From NCBI RefSeq assembly GCF_027943255.1, contig NC_072895.1:45172001-45236000 (forward strand): DNA of 64,000 nucleotides, written 5' to 3'. Made by a program: the position numbers and the translations under genes. The notes under the pieces are model-generated. The model was not told the DNA's origin. It made no database searches and saw only the letters and a program-made list of their open reading frames with translations. Below, in pieces: positions 10,332 to 21,517 of this stretch; the first letter of the stretch is position 1; each line of letters begins with the position of its first letter. Source of the stretch: Anastrepha obliqua. Taxonomy: Eukaryota; Arthropoda; Insecta; Diptera; Tephritidae.

Positions 10332-11816
10332 ATGAAAATCGCAATTGTTCTACTATTTTTGGCTTTGGTCTGTTTAGCCAATGCTCTTACCATCGACTTG
10401 GGTGGTCTGACAGGGCCATCTTTCGGTATTGCGCATCCAAAACAGCCACAAGCAAAACCAGAACCTCAACCAGAACTAGAACCTCAACCAGACTCTCAAC
10501 CTGAGCAAGAATCAGAGGGACTACAAGGGACTACAGAACCAGAGCAAGAACCACAGTCGGACTCGGAGTCGGAAATAGATTCTGGTCTCAATCAATGGCA
10601 AAATAAATATGATTCAGAATCTCAACGTCCACAGGGACCACCCAAACCTGAGCGCGCACCACAGCCAGAGTCGGAAACAGATGCTGGTCCAAATCAATGG
10701 CAAAATAATTATGACTCAGAATCTCAACGTCCACAAAGACCACCTAAACCTGAGCGCGCACCACAGCCAGAGTCGGAATCAGATGCTGGTCCAAATCAAT
10801 GGCAAAATAATTATGACTCAGAATCTCAACGTCCACAAAGACCACCTAAACCTGAGCGCGCACCACAGCCAGAGTCGGAATCAGATGCTGGTCCAAATCA
10901 ATGGCAAAATAATTATGACTCAGAATCTCAACGTCCACAAAGACCACCCAAACCTGAGCGCGCACCACAGCCAGAGTCGGAATCAGATGCTGGTCCAAAT
11001 CAATGGCAAAATAATTATGATGCAGAATCTCAACGCCCACAAAGACCACCCAAACCTGAGCGCAGACCAGAACCAGAGTCGGATATAGATTCTGGTCTCA
11101 ATCAATGGCAAAATAAGTATGATTCAGAATCTCAACGTCCACAGGGACCAGCCAAACCTGATCGCAAACCACAACCAGAGTCGGAAATAGATTCTGGTCT
11201 CAATCAATGGCAAAATAATTATGATTCAGAATCTCAACGCCCACAGGGACCACCCAAACCTGATCGCAAACCACAACCAGAGTCGGAAATAGATTCTGGT
11301 CTAAATCAATGGCAAAATAAGATTGATTCAGAATCCCAACGTCCACAAGGACCACCCAAACCTGAGCGCGCCCCACAGCCAAAGCCCGAGAAAGATTCTT
11401 CCCACAATCCAGGACAATATAGCTATTATGCAGAATCTCATCGTCCACATAGACATCCCAAACCTGAGGCACAACCAGAATCAGAATCTGAGGTAGAGTT
11501 CGTCCAGAACCCATGGCAATTAGAATTCAATTCGGAATTCCATCATCCACAAAGGCACCCCAAGCCTCAGTTTGAACCACAGCCGGAATCTGCACTAGAT
11601 TCCGTACGTGACTCATGGCCTCAAGATTTTGCTCATGGACAACATCGTCCACATAGGCACCGAAAACCAGAACATGAGGAAGAAAAAGTTGATTTGCCAA
11701 ATCTATCAGAGTCCAGTGAAAGCAAAAAAACTGGGTACTTGCCAGTAATCCAGAAGCTAAGCCCATACCTCGTGATACCAAACTTTCAGCAACAAAAGCA
11801 ACAGGCTGCGTATTAA
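10332..11816 (+). CDS. Secreted tandem-repeat protein, Pro/Gln/Glu/Ser-rich
   Basis: 494 residues in one exon. The start MKIAIVLLFLALVCLANA is a classic signal peptide, cleaved after ANA or nearby. Residues 20-82 are low-complexity PEPQPE/PDSQPE text. Residues 83-456 are exactly eleven 34-residue repeats of the type D-G-NQWQN-YDSESQRPQ-P-KPER-PQPESE. The tail (457-494) is unique: LSESSESKKTGYLPVIQKLS followed by PYLVIPNFQQQKQQAAY. There is no cysteine after the signal peptide and no membrane segment, so the mature protein should be an extracellular disordered, hydrophilic chain. Most repeats hold one Trp. A TATA-like box lies at 10268 and an AATAAA signal at 11886, so transcript and gene look complete. 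I do not recognise the family. Salivary glue/mucin-like, cuticle, egg-shell or seminal roles are all possible; none is shown by the sequence. Confidence 0.9.
   Translation: MKIAIVLLFLALVCLANALTIDLGGLTGPSFGIAHPKQPQAKPEPQPELEPQPDSQPEQESEGLQGTTEPEQEPQSDSESEIDSGLNQWQNKYDSESQRPQGPPKPERAPQPESETDAGPNQWQNNYDSESQRPQRPPKPERAPQPESESDAGPNQWQNNYDSESQRPQRPPKPERAPQPESESDAGPNQWQNNYDSESQRPQRPPKPERAPQPESESDAGPNQWQNNYDAESQRPQRPPKPERRPEPESDIDSGLNQWQNKYDSESQRPQGPAKPDRKPQPESEIDSGLNQWQNNYDSESQRPQGPPKPDRKPQPESEIDSGLNQWQNKIDSESQRPQGPPKPERAPQPKPEKDSSHNPGQYSYYAESHRPHRHPKPEAQPESESEVEFVQNPWQLEFNSEFHHPQRHPKPQFEPQPESALDSVRDSWPQDFAHGQHRPHRHRKPEHEEEKVDLPNLSESSESKKTGYLPVIQKLSPYLVIPNFQQQKQQAAY
10578..11699 (+). repeat. Coding tandem array, 11 x 102 bp
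   Basis: Each unit begins with GAT/GAG (Asp/Glu) and is exactly 102 bp with no indels. Unit 1 starts at 10578 and unit 11 at 11598. Units 2-4 are almost identical in DNA (DAGPNQWQNNYDSESQRPQ). Units 1, 6 and 7 form a second subtype (DSGLNQWQN). Units 9-11 are well diverged (for example DSSHNPGQYSYYAESHRPH). Confidence 0.95.
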
Positions 11817-11885
11817 AATATAATAGAGAACATTTTTAAGTAAGTAATTAACTGCAAGTAGTTTTGATGTATTAAAATTTTGAAA

Positions 11886-11891
11886 AATAAA
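11886..11891 (+). terminator. Polyadenylation signal of the repeat-protein gene
   Basis: AATAAA 70 bp after the stop codon at 11816, followed by T/G-rich sequence (TTATTTTTGTGTG). Confidence 0.75.
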
Positions 11892-11909
11892 AATTATTTT
11901 TGTGTGCAT

Positions 11910-12734
11910 TTAATGAAGTGTAGTTTAAAGCTACTTCTTAAGAACATCGCCATGGCGGCTACCAAAGGCACATAAAGCGCCATTTTATTAACATTTCTGA
12001 AAAATCGAAAATCGTCGGCTGGCATTATCCACTGCTATCTTCAAATTACTTGGATTTATCGAACAATCTACTGATATTAGTTCATTAACATTTGGAAATT
12101 TTCTTCAGATTTCACTTCGAGAGTCTACCTCTGGATTCTATTTTACATCAGTGCTGAACACATGCAAAGATAGTAAAAAACCGTTTCCATAGGGTTATCA
12201 AACTTACAGCTTCTGCTATTAGCCACATCTTACTTATAACTTGTTAGTTTGAAAATATCCTTTCTTCACCTTCTCAAAAGGTCTCCTGCATTTGAGTTTT
12301 CGTGCTAGAGCTGACTACGCTTTGCAATTTTACAGCTGCAAATTTCATCTTGATTCATCTATTCATGTGAACTTCAACTGGAGCTTTCTTTCTTTTATAT
12401 TCAATATGATAAATGCCTGCTCTATCCAATTCCCTCGCATTATCTCTCTTATAATCCGAGGGTCGTGGACCCAGAGAAGAAATTCTTTTCTGAAAACTTT
12501 TGCAAAAATCTAGAGAGGGAACTACAGAACTTGATTATATCTTTATTCCTAGGAACTTCGCAAAAAGCCACTAACCCAATTTCCACGCATTCCAGGCTAT
12601 CTGGAATGGAATTGACCGAAATATCAAAGAACTAAAACTGATGAGCCACGTGGAATTTGCGCTTTTACAACAAAGTTCAATGAGCTATAAAACTGTGTGT
12701 TTAAAATTTTTCTAAAAGTTCTGATTAAATATAA
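11910..12734. other. No gene recognised
   Basis: Intergenic sequence between the repeat-protein gene and a LINE. The last ~150 bp may be eroded LINE endonuclease sequence, but I cannot read it. Confidence 0.4.
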
Positions 12735-15515
12735 ATAATTCTGATCCAATAAAGGGTCCTTTTCTGATCATAGTTGGATTCTCTACGATTTGGATCTTAA
12801 GGTAGATCCACCCTTACCGTATCGAAATCCTTTAAGAACCAACTGGAAGATGTTCAAAAATGCAGTAAACAAGAGGATTGGAGAGATTCCTATCGCTCAA
12901 ATCACTCTCACGGAAAACCTTGAGAGTAGGGTCATAACAATGGAAAAGGCATTTAGTTGGGCCTACAAAACGTCCTGCCCCATAAAATTTATAATAGTAA
13001 AACAACTTACCCCTCTTGGTGGAGCAGTGAGCTCTTAAAACTAAGGAAAAAATCTAGATCAACGTTTAACCTCAGCTACTCGACGGGAAATTGGGAATTG
13101 TACAGAGAAAGTCGGAGACAGTACAAGAAGGCAATCAGGGCCGCCAAAAATGAGAGCTGGAGGGAATTTTGTTCGTCAATCGATTCCACCAGGGATTCTG
13201 CTAGGCTCAGCCGTGTTCTTTCCAAAGACCACTCAATGGCTTCTTGGGTTAAGAAACCTGATGGAACTTGGACTGCTACAGCAGAAAAATCGCTAGAGGT
13301 TCTGCTAAACACGCATTTTCCGGGGTGCAGCGCTTACGAAAGCTGGTGGGAAAATATTAGGCGGAGCCAATATAATCCACAGCATCTTGCAAATGAAATT
13401 ATTACCAAGGAAAAAGTTGCATGGGCAATCAAATCGTTCTCACCCTTTAAATCGCCAGGGCCATTCCAAAGATGTTACAGGAAATCTTGGACTGTATCTT
13501 ACCATGGCTAGAGGAAATTTTTAAAGCGTGTTTAAACTTAGGCCATATTCCAGATAGTTGGAAACTAGTCAAGGTCGTCTTCATACCAAAAGTAGGTAGA
13601 AGGGGACATGAATCAGCGAAGGACTTCAGGCCAATAAGCCTTTCGTCTTTCCTGTTAAAAACTTTTGAAAGACTTTTGGATATGCACCTCAGAAGCTCTT
13701 TGGAGAGCTCTGGTATATCAACCGCACAACACGCATACCTTAAAGGCAAATCAACGGAGACAGCGCTTCACGAGGTAATCCGAACAATAGAGGGCTCTCT
13801 AGAGAGCAAACATTATACCATGGCGGCATTCTTAGATATCGAAGGCGCCTTTACCAATATTAGCACAGATGCCATCCAACGGACGTTGGTAGACACTCCA
13901 CAAGGGGGAGTATTATCTCCACTTCTTTGACTATGTGCGATCAGCAAAATGTTAATAAAACTTAATGGAGGTGGGGTAAAAGTGGTGGCGTACGCTGATG
14001 ATGTGGTGCTAATGGTGTCAGGACTGTGTCCAAATACGATCAGTGGGATCATCCAAAGGGCGTTAGGCGAGCTTAACTCATGGGCCACAGGATGTGGCCT
14101 AAGTTTAAACCCGCGTAAAACAGAACTTATGCTTTTTACCACCAGATACAAGGTACCAACTTTTACCCTACCAAATATCAACGGACAAACTCTGTCCCTA
14201 TCAATGTGGAAAGCTCTAGGGAGAGAGTACAACTCCAAATTACTCGGCAGAATACAAAGATCAGCCTGTGCAATAACTGTCGGTGCAATCAGATCATGTC
14301 CTAGAGAGACTCTCAATGCACTGACACACGTTATTCCAATAGACCTACATATAAAGAAGACGGCAACCATGAGTGCATTTAGGTTAAATGAAGCGGGTCG
14401 CTGGAAAGGAAAAACTTATGGTCACGCTAGTCTATTATTGCGACAAGCTCAGTTAACCTCGGTGAGGACTGACTACATCGTCCCGATGGTAACGTTCAAT
14501 AGGAATTTTGCCACACTCTTTCCATCTAAAAAAGAATGGAATAAGGGATTCTCTCTAAACAACTTCGACACTACAGCCTATACAGATGGCAGTAAAATGG
14601 ATTGTGGTGTTGGAGCTGGTATATATTCTCATAGACTTGGAATTGAAAAATCTGTGCGTCTCCCTACTACCAGTAGTGTCCAGGCGGAAGTACTAACAAT
14701 TGGGAAAGCCTGTAGGTTACTAATCGTAGATTTCTCTTTTTAGGGCAATATCGCTATTCTTTCGGATAACCAAGCTGCAATCCAGGCGCTGGACGCGGCT
14801 ATAACAACCTCTAAAGTGGTGCAGCAAAGTAGGAATAGCCTCACCAACTTGAGTGAAAACCATAGAGTAACCTTGATTTGGGTCCCGGGACACCGGAACA
14901 TAGAAGGTAACGAAAAAGCTGATGAACTGGCAAGAAGGGAATCTGCCATGAATAGCGTTCTTGCAGTACCAGTATTCACTCCATTAGGTGCGGTCAAGAA
15001 TGCAATTTCCCTAAAATACCTTTGAATTGCAGATTGTAGATGGAGAGACCAGACGAGATGCAAAATCAGCAGAACGTTATAGCCCACCTACAACCTCAAG
15101 CAATCGTCGACATTGATAAATATGAAACGACGGGACGCCTGTAGACTCACGGCAGTCATAACTGGCTTTTCGTCTGTGGGAGAAGAAGCCGCCAAAAATG
15201 GCATCCCTCACAACACGTACTGTCATAGTTGCAAACAACCGGAGAAAAAATAAACAATCTTCCATTTCCTCTGTGAATGCCCTGCCCTATGGAAGGACAG
15301 AATGTTAACCCTGGGCAAACCGCTGTTCGAGAGTCTCAAGCAACTGTCTGGCTTAGAAGTCAACAACCTAATAAGGTTCCTAAACCGCACAGACTGGATA
15401 TAGTCTTGCTGTCAATAACTGTTAAACAATTTGGTAACGAGGATGTGGCAACAAAATGGTGCGGAAGCGCTAGTTGGATTCAAGATGAGTCACCACTCTA
15501 ACCAACCAACCAGCC
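12735..15515 (+). pseudogene. Degraded LINE: endonuclease tail, reverse transcriptase, RNase H, C-terminal knuckle
   Basis: In order: the endonuclease end with its SDH motif (GPFSDHSWILYDLD, ~12760) and YRNPLRTNWKMF; frameshift near 12980; linker WWSSELLKLRKKSRSTF; RT fingers with SPFKSPGP (frame break, ~13455), DFRPISLSSFLLKTFERLLD, AYLKGKSTETALHE and AAFLDIEGAF (motif A); PQGGVLSPLL (motif B), then a stop; AYADDVVLMVSG (motif C, catalytic YADD kept). RNase H reads AYTDGSK, QAEVLTIGKA, ILSDNQAAIQAL and WVPGHRNIEGNEKADELARR. The C-terminus has CHSCKQPEK and HFLCECPALW. Two internal deletions are evident: ~50 residues between NISTDAIQRTLVD and PQGG, and another after INGQTLSLS. At least six stops/frameshifts are present. 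The 3' end is a short CTAACCAACCAACC tract (15499-15512). Confidence 0.85.
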
Positions 15516-17123
15516 TGATTAAAATTTTGGGAAAAATTTTTTTTAATTTTTTTTCAATTTTCACAAAATTTCAAATTTAGATTTACATGGTTTTTCTAAT
15601 AGATGCATGAAGCTCGAAAATAAATACCATGAAAGTATCTACCAGGTTATAACAAAAGAAAAATTCATTCCAACAATATTTCTATTTTGTATTATAATTT
15701 TAATTTCTCAAGCTTTAAAAAAATGCACCCGTTATTAAGTAATACCACACTGAGAATGATATAGGTAGATAGAATACTTATTTATTTCAGTTACAATCTT
15801 CAATCACTAAAAAGAAATCAAAATGAATCAGGAGAAGAAAATCCTAACAAAACAGTTGAAATTGAGTGCAAATTATTGCATACGCAAAACTAAAAAGCGT
15901 AAAATAACTACTACATAAATAAAATAAATATTTCGAATTTAAAACAAACTAAAATTTGTAAAATATTTTCTTCTAAACCTACATGTTTTTGTAATCTAAA
16001 ATCACTTAATATTATTGACTTGGCAATCAAATAAAGCATTCGGTTCATTTGTGTTGGAGCAGAAAAAAATGTCTCCTATCTCTAACAAAAAATTATTTAT
16101 TCTCAAATACACCTACACCAACGATAGACAAAATCATAGAACACAAATACAAATCACAAGCAGTGGGCATCTAAGGCTGAACGACGCCATGAGTATATCC
16201 AATCGAGTTTGTGTTTAATACTAATATCAAAATAACAGATTGTCCCATAAATGCTTGGCGGGTTTTAGGCCGAACCTTTACCGAATTTTTGGTGCGTGTC
16301 TTGGTATTCTCTTACTGTTAGTAAAAATTGTTTAAATTGGTATGTCACACATGGACGACGTATTTGTTTGTTTCTGTATATTTGCACATAAAATCACTCA
16401 CATAACTTACATGAAAAGAGCAATCCAAATTGCACACAAAATGGATTGTTTGTTATAAAAAGCAATTTTAGCAAGGTAATTTGCTGTTATTCACGTCGGT
16501 TTGGATTGGTATGTTATTTGGTTAGAAAAAGAAAATTAGCAAAAAGGAAAAAAAGAAAAGCTGCCCACTCTGTCGAACAGGTCGTATGAGTAACATATTG
16601 AAATATACTCCTTCATGCATATACTGGTTATAAACCATGGTATGTATGCGTGCATCCTCAAATACAAGCAAATGAATTTTTGCTAATCAAATTTTATTTG
16701 TAATATTACTTGGTTTTTGGCTTTTAAGTTTGATTGGCTTATAAGGAGTGTACGAGTATGTGGCATGAATATTTGTGGGCTTTTCCAAGGAAAAAATAGA
16801 GAGCATTCACAGTTTGAAAAATGAAATATGAAAGAAAACAACAAATAAGGTAGTGCCTACATTCAAACTGAACTAAACTTTATATACTCAGCACCTTAAG
16901 CTTTATGGGACAGCATCATAATGCACGCCACACAATTGCAGGAGAAGAAGGTTAGCTTAGTTGGTTTCAACAAGCCCACTCTTATATTATATAAAAGTAG
17001 GTGATGCAATTCCCATATATTTAAGTTTTGATAATATCGATCTAATAATGTCATTTTTTGTTAATTTTTTTATTGTAAGGAAATAACTAAAAGCAAACAA
17101 GAAACGAATACATGAATTAGGTA
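15516..17123. other. No gene recognised
   Basis: AT-rich. TGTCCCATAAATGCTT at ~16243 and AAGCTTTATGGGACA at ~16900 form a loose inverted pair ~660 bp apart. The left one is followed by SINE-tail-like text (GGCGGGTTTTAGGCCGA). I cannot define an element from this. Confidence 0.35.
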
Positions 17124-17307
17124 CAAGGTGGCGTAAAAGTAATTATCTCATCGAAAAATTTAAAATTCTTAAAAATGGCATCGTACGTCAATCAAGCAAT
17201 GGAGCGCGCAAAGGTCAAAATAAAGATTTCCATTATTCAAAATCATTTTGTTTGTAAAAAATTGGGAATCAAAAACAAAAGTGGATGATTAATTTTGAGC
17301 CACCTTG
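17124..17307. mobile_element. 184-bp MITE with TA target-site duplication
   Basis: The left end is CAAGGTGGCGTAAAAGTAAT. The right end, read on the minus strand, is CAAGGTGGCTCAAAATTAAT. TA lies immediately outside each end (17122-17123, 17308-17309). The ends resemble the CAGGGTGGCTGATGAA ends of the DD41D element at 29789, so a DD41D transposase may have mobilised it. Confidence 0.7.
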
Positions 17308-17309
17308 TA

Positions 17310-18144
17310 TAGGTAAACTAGAGGGAATTTTACATGTATTAAAATATAAAACAATCACAAACAGTTACATAAAAATTACATAAAATGGACATCAATAAAA
17401 AACATTTACTTAAAAAATGGACTTTTCTAATAACTTAACAGCTTTCTTTATGTAATGTTGTGAAGAGGGTAAATATGGCAAAAACTAGCGTAAGCCTAAA
17501 AAAGAACAAAACCTTGTCTAAAAATTATGTTTCAGTTGCTGCCGATAGAATTGTAGTATCAGTAAATAAGACTATTATAGCATGAGTTCTCTCGATACTG
17601 ATTTACTTAATGTGCCGTGGTCGGCAACCTTTTAAGTCGGAAGACAATTTACAAAATTTCAGATTTTTCAAAGAGCCATACAACTTTTCCTACCAGCAAT
17701 AAATAGTAAATAAATTTTTTGATAGAAAAAACTGATATATTTTATGTTCCTCAATGTTCAGTGAAAGCGAGAACTTTCCGAGACTAGTTTCAAATTAGTA
17801 CCTTGACAAAAAAACTAACAGTGTGCGGCAAAGCTAAGACCTGGTTCACATTCACGGACCAAACGAAAAATTTTAGCACGTAGTTCAGTTAAAAAGTTTT
17901 CAAAAACTTTTGTGTAATTTTTAATTTGATATACGATTATCAATTGTCAATTATCGAACTTGTCAAACGTAAGCATTTTTATTAATGGCTATTTTAGTTT
18001 GGTTGGTGGAACTTAGCAATTTTGAGCACATCAGTGGAGGTAAGCTTGGGCGTTTTGAATGTAAGCTTGTATTACAGCGATAGTAGAAGTTAGGCAGGAC
18101 AAATTTCATGTGAACTTGAAAGTATATAATTTATATAGTAGGTA
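17310..18144. other. No gene recognised
   Basis: AT-rich. CCGTGGTCGGCAACCTTTT at ~17614 looks like a hAT-type terminus (with AAGAGCCAT following), but no partner end was found. Confidence 0.35.
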
Positions 18145-18312
18145 GTTGTAGTCACCGCGCAAGAGTTTTTGTGCTCGATCGAATTGTAAATGCAGATGTG
18201 CAGTTGTTCACGGTGCGAAAGCTAAAATCAAAGTGTTTTTATTTTACTGCTTTGTTATAGAGTGAGGTAAAATGTAACATAGAGTTGTTGTATGCAAAAC
18301 TATGCAACTATC
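18145..18312 (+). repeat. Dispersed repeat, copy 1 (inverted partner at 21293-21517)
   Basis: Shared blocks with the inverse of 21293-21517 include CAAGAGTTTTTG-GCTCGATCGAAT, CAGATGTGCAGTTG-TCACGG, GTGTTTTTATTTTACT and TATGCAAAACTA, with short indels between them. I see no coding frame. Confidence 0.7.
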
Positions 18313-18442
18313 GACTGCTCAGTGCAACGATTACAGGCATACAGGCAACAAAAAAATATTTTCAGCACTTGTTATACCTAGAAATTGTAAATATATATAG
18401 TAGGGTATATATCGGGAATTTATATATTTAAGTATACTTATA

Positions 18443-19723
18443 TTGGGTAGTCGAAAAAGTCTTTTCGTATTTTGCCTATAGATGTCGTTGGAGTCACCTA
18501 TCTCCAGTGCTAGCAATCACATTGTGTCATATCATATGGTGTTAGAAAGGTAACATTTTAAGCTTCATTTAACCAAAAAAAATTAAATTCAGAGAAGTTG
18601 AAAAAAAGTTATAGCTGTTCAAAAATGAGTGAAAATAATGAAGAAATTCGCTATATTTTGAAATTTTTGTATAAAAAAGGGAAAAATGCCCCGCAAGTCA
18701 CCAATGAAATTTGTGACGTTTACGGAGACGATGCTGTATCAGTTCGTGTAGCACAACAATGGTTCGCTCAGTTCCGTTCTGGAAATTTCGATGAGAAAGA
18801 TGCACTTCGCTCCGGTCGACCTATCGTTGAAAAAGTCGATGAAATTATGGAAAATATTGACCAGGACCGTCACATAAGCTGCCATGACATTGCCAAGGCA
18901 CTAAACATTCATCATCAAACGGTTTTTAACCATTTAAAAAAGGCTGGTTACAAAAAGAAGCTCGATGTTTGGGTACAACATGAATTGTCTGTGAAAAATT
19001 GAATGGACCGAATTAACATCTGCGATTCTTTGCTAAAACGAAATGAAATCGAACCGTTTCTGAAGCGAATGGTAACAGGAGACGAAAAGTGGATCAAATA
19101 CGACAACAATGTGCGAAAAAGATCATGGTGCAAGAGTGGTGAAGCTCAACAAATGGTCGCAAAGCCAGGATTGACGCCTCGAAAGGTTATGCTGTGTGTT
19201 TGGTGGGATTGGAAAGGAATCATCCACTATGAGCTGCTCCAGCCTGCTTGAACAATTGATTCTATACTTTACTGTCAACAACTGATGAGATTGAAGCAAG
19301 TAATCAAAAAAAACGGCCAGAACTGATCAGCAGAAAGGGCGTCGTCTTCCATCAGGACAACGCTAGGCCACACACATCTTTGATGACTCGGCAAAAACTG
19401 GGAGAGCTTGGCTGGGAAGTTTTGATGCATCCACCATATAGCCCTGACCTTGCACCATCAGACTACCATTTGTTTCGGTCAATGCAGAACTCCCTTAATG
19501 GAGTAAATTTGGCTTCAAGAGAAGCTTGTGAAAATTACTTGTCGCTTTTTTTCGCCGAGAAACCACAAAAGTTTTACACTGATGGAATAATGTCTCTAGA
19601 AGAAAAATGGCAAAAGGTGGTCGACCAAAATGGTACATATTTGGTTTAATAAAGTTCATATAACTATAAAAAAATGAGTTGAAGTTTGATTAGAAATACG
19701 AAAAGACTTTTTCGACTACCCAT
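18443..19723 (+). mobile_element. Full-length mariner element (DD34D), 1281 bp, complete TIRs
   Basis: The left end TTGGGTAGTCGAAAAAGTCT (18443) and the right end read on minus ATGGGTAGTCGAAAAAGTCT (19723) match in 31 of the first 32 bp. TA dinucleotides flank both ends (18441-18442, 19724-19725). One transposase frame family lies on the plus strand. Length is that of an intact mariner, so only point mutations and tiny indels separate it from a functional copy. Confidence 0.93.
18625..19649 (+). pseudogene. Mariner transposase, inactivated
   Basis: I chose MSENNEEIRYILKFLYKKGK as the start, because it matches the usual N-terminus; an upstream in-frame Met at 18598 is less likely. HTH region WFAQFRSGNFDEKDALRSGR...DIAKALNIHHQTVFNHLKKA, linker LDVWVQHELS, then a TGA stop at 19000. 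Catalytic D1 is in MVTGDEKWIKYDNNVRKRSW, followed by LCVWWDWKGIIHYELL, a second stop at 19249 (LLQPA*), a frameshift near 19300-19325, D2 in HQDNARPHTS, and D3 in YSPDLAPSDYHLF. D2-D3 spacing is 34, the mariner signature. The end FYTDGIMSLEEKWQKVVDQN is intact. All three Asp codons survive; stops and one indel cause inactivation. Confidence 0.93.
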
Positions 19724-19725
19724 TA

Positions 19726-20266
19726 TATACATCTAAATGAGCATTCATAACAATAAAACCCGAGGTGTCGGTTATTTGCAGCTGCTGCTAGCTCCTTGCT
19801 CTCGAACGCTCCGGAGCGCCCGAGTACCCTTTGTTAATTGTTAAATAACTCAAAAAGTATTTTTCGGATTCACTTCAAATTTTCACACAATATTTTTAAG
19901 ATATTATACTTTAAGAAAATACAAAAAAAACATTTTTTTTTAATTCTGACTACTTCTAACCCCTTAACTATGTATGAGGCTCAGCTCAGTAATTCTGCAT
20001 ATTCAGTTATTCATTCTCTCATCAATTAAATTTTTAAAAGAACTTTTAAGTTAAAAAAAAATTGTTTTAAATACTTGTACATAATATGTGAAATTAATAT
20101 ACATAGATATCAAATGAAAAATGATGAATCGATTTACTAAAAAAAATATATTTGTTTACTTATCTTACCTTTTATTTTACAAATATAGATGAAAATATAG
20201 ATAAAAATGATTTAAAAATCTGTACTTGTCCTGATGAAAAATAAAGAAATCTTTGTTTTTTTTACC
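19726..20266. other. AT-rich spacer with a fragment of a dispersed repeat
   Basis: The stretch ~19845-19930 (CACTTCAAATTTTCACACAA, then ATTATACTTT) resembles the 3' part of the TTAA elements at 35833 and 47384. Nothing else is recognised. Confidence 0.35.
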
Positions 20267-20645
20267 TGAGTATACCACCTTGATCAAAAAGTTCCCAAAA
20301 TATATTCAGAAAATTCAAAATACAGTTTTTTCCTTCAAAATTTTTATTATCGCCTTTAAAGTACCCTCCATCAACTGCAATGCACTTATGGCAGCGTTTG
20401 ATCCAACTCTTGAAACATTTTGAGAACTCTATTTTCGGTATAGCCATTAGAGCCGGCTTCGATTTTTCAGGTACTTCTTTTCGGCTGTTGCAATGCGTTC
20501 CGCGTAATGGCTTTTTGACTCAATCAGAACAGAACAGAAAAAAATCGCACGGAGCCATATCAGGTGAATTTGATGGTTGTTGGAGGATATTCGTTCCGTT
20601 CTTTGTCAAAAATTCACGGATAATTCCTATTCAGCGTCAGTTATA
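20267..20645 (-). pseudogene. Mariner transposase C-terminal fragment
   Basis: The minus strand reads IIREFLTKNGTNILQQPSNS, then PDMAPCDFFLF (third catalytic Asp), KKPLRGT, AIPKIEFSKCFKSWIKR and CHKCIAVDGGYFKGDN to the C-terminus, with one frameshift in the middle. The likely outer end is ACCTTGATCAAAAAGTTCCC near 20276-20295. The N-terminal two thirds are missing. Confidence 0.7.
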
Positions 20646-21292
20646 CCTACATACCAAAATAGTAAAAAAAAAAATAAAATCTTAAGACTCACCCAACTCT
20701 ATGAAGTTTCATCCAATTACAATAAAATATAGCCTATTCGACGATAAATTAAATTTACTTTAATAATAGTGTACTAAAAAAAATTCACAATATCGGATAA
20801 TATCGTAAAACTTACGTCAAAGTTGAAAAAATAGAGAAAAAAAAATTCCAAAAACTTACAACTACTCGTGAGTTTTCAATTTAAAAAAATTATGAATGCA
20901 CTGTCAAAACGGCTTGTTTTTGTTCTTTCGAAGTAATTAACAAAATTAGAAATCGGATGGAAATTGGCGAAGTTAGGAGTGATTGTTCACATCAACCTAC
21001 TGAAAAACGGTTTTTTTATATTACCATAAAATGAGATTTTGGGGGTGTATTGGAAATTTCTCCTATACCATTTTTTTAGTTTTTCTATACCTACAAGTTG
21101 TGCTAGGTCTACACAAAAGTATATTTTTAGTTTTTTTTTTTTTTGTTACACAGTGTAATAGTCCTTGTTGAAAAGTTGATCCCAGAAAGACAATAACAGG
21201 CTTCTTGGGTTTCCGAAATGTTACAGTAAGCCTTAGAATCTGTTGGCTATATAGATAATAGATAAATTCATTCGAATTTAGATGTGGCTAAA
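20646..21292. other. No gene recognised
   Basis: Very AT-rich. Only chance frames. Confidence 0.4.
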
Positions 21293-21517
21293 AATGTTGC
21301 ATAGTTAAGTGGCATCACCAACTAGTTTTATTTAGTTTTGCATACCACAACCCTTATTGCATTTTACCTTACGCTGCAAGTATAACAACGTAGTAAAATA
21401 AAAACACTTCAATATTGGCTTTGACGCCGTGAGCAACTGCACATCTGCTTATAATTTGCTTTTCAGCGCTATTCTTCGCTATTCGATCGAGCGCAAAAAC
21501 TCTTGTGCAACGACAAC
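21293..21517 (-). repeat. Dispersed repeat, copy 2, inverted relative to 18145-18312
   Basis: The reverse complement contains GCACAAGAGTTTTTGCGCTC, GATCGAAT, GCAGATGTGCAGTTGCTCAC and GTGTTTTTATTTTACT in the same order as copy 1, with a few extra bases between blocks. The pair brackets the mariner at 18443. Confidence 0.7.

Noticed and set aside
10609..11088. Overlapping second-frame 159-codon ORF in the repeat gene (and minus-strand ORFs 10846-11049, 11200-11514)
   Set aside because: A 102-bp repeat without stops in another frame keeps that frame open automatically; no signal for translation.
16233..16920. MITE bounded by TGTCCCATAAATGCTT and AAGCTTTATGGGACA
   Set aside because: The inverted match is short with an indel, and no target-site duplication is visible.
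17610..17830. hAT transposon starting CCGTGGTCGGCAACCTTTT
   Set aside because: Only one end-like motif; no inverted partner or 8-bp duplication found.
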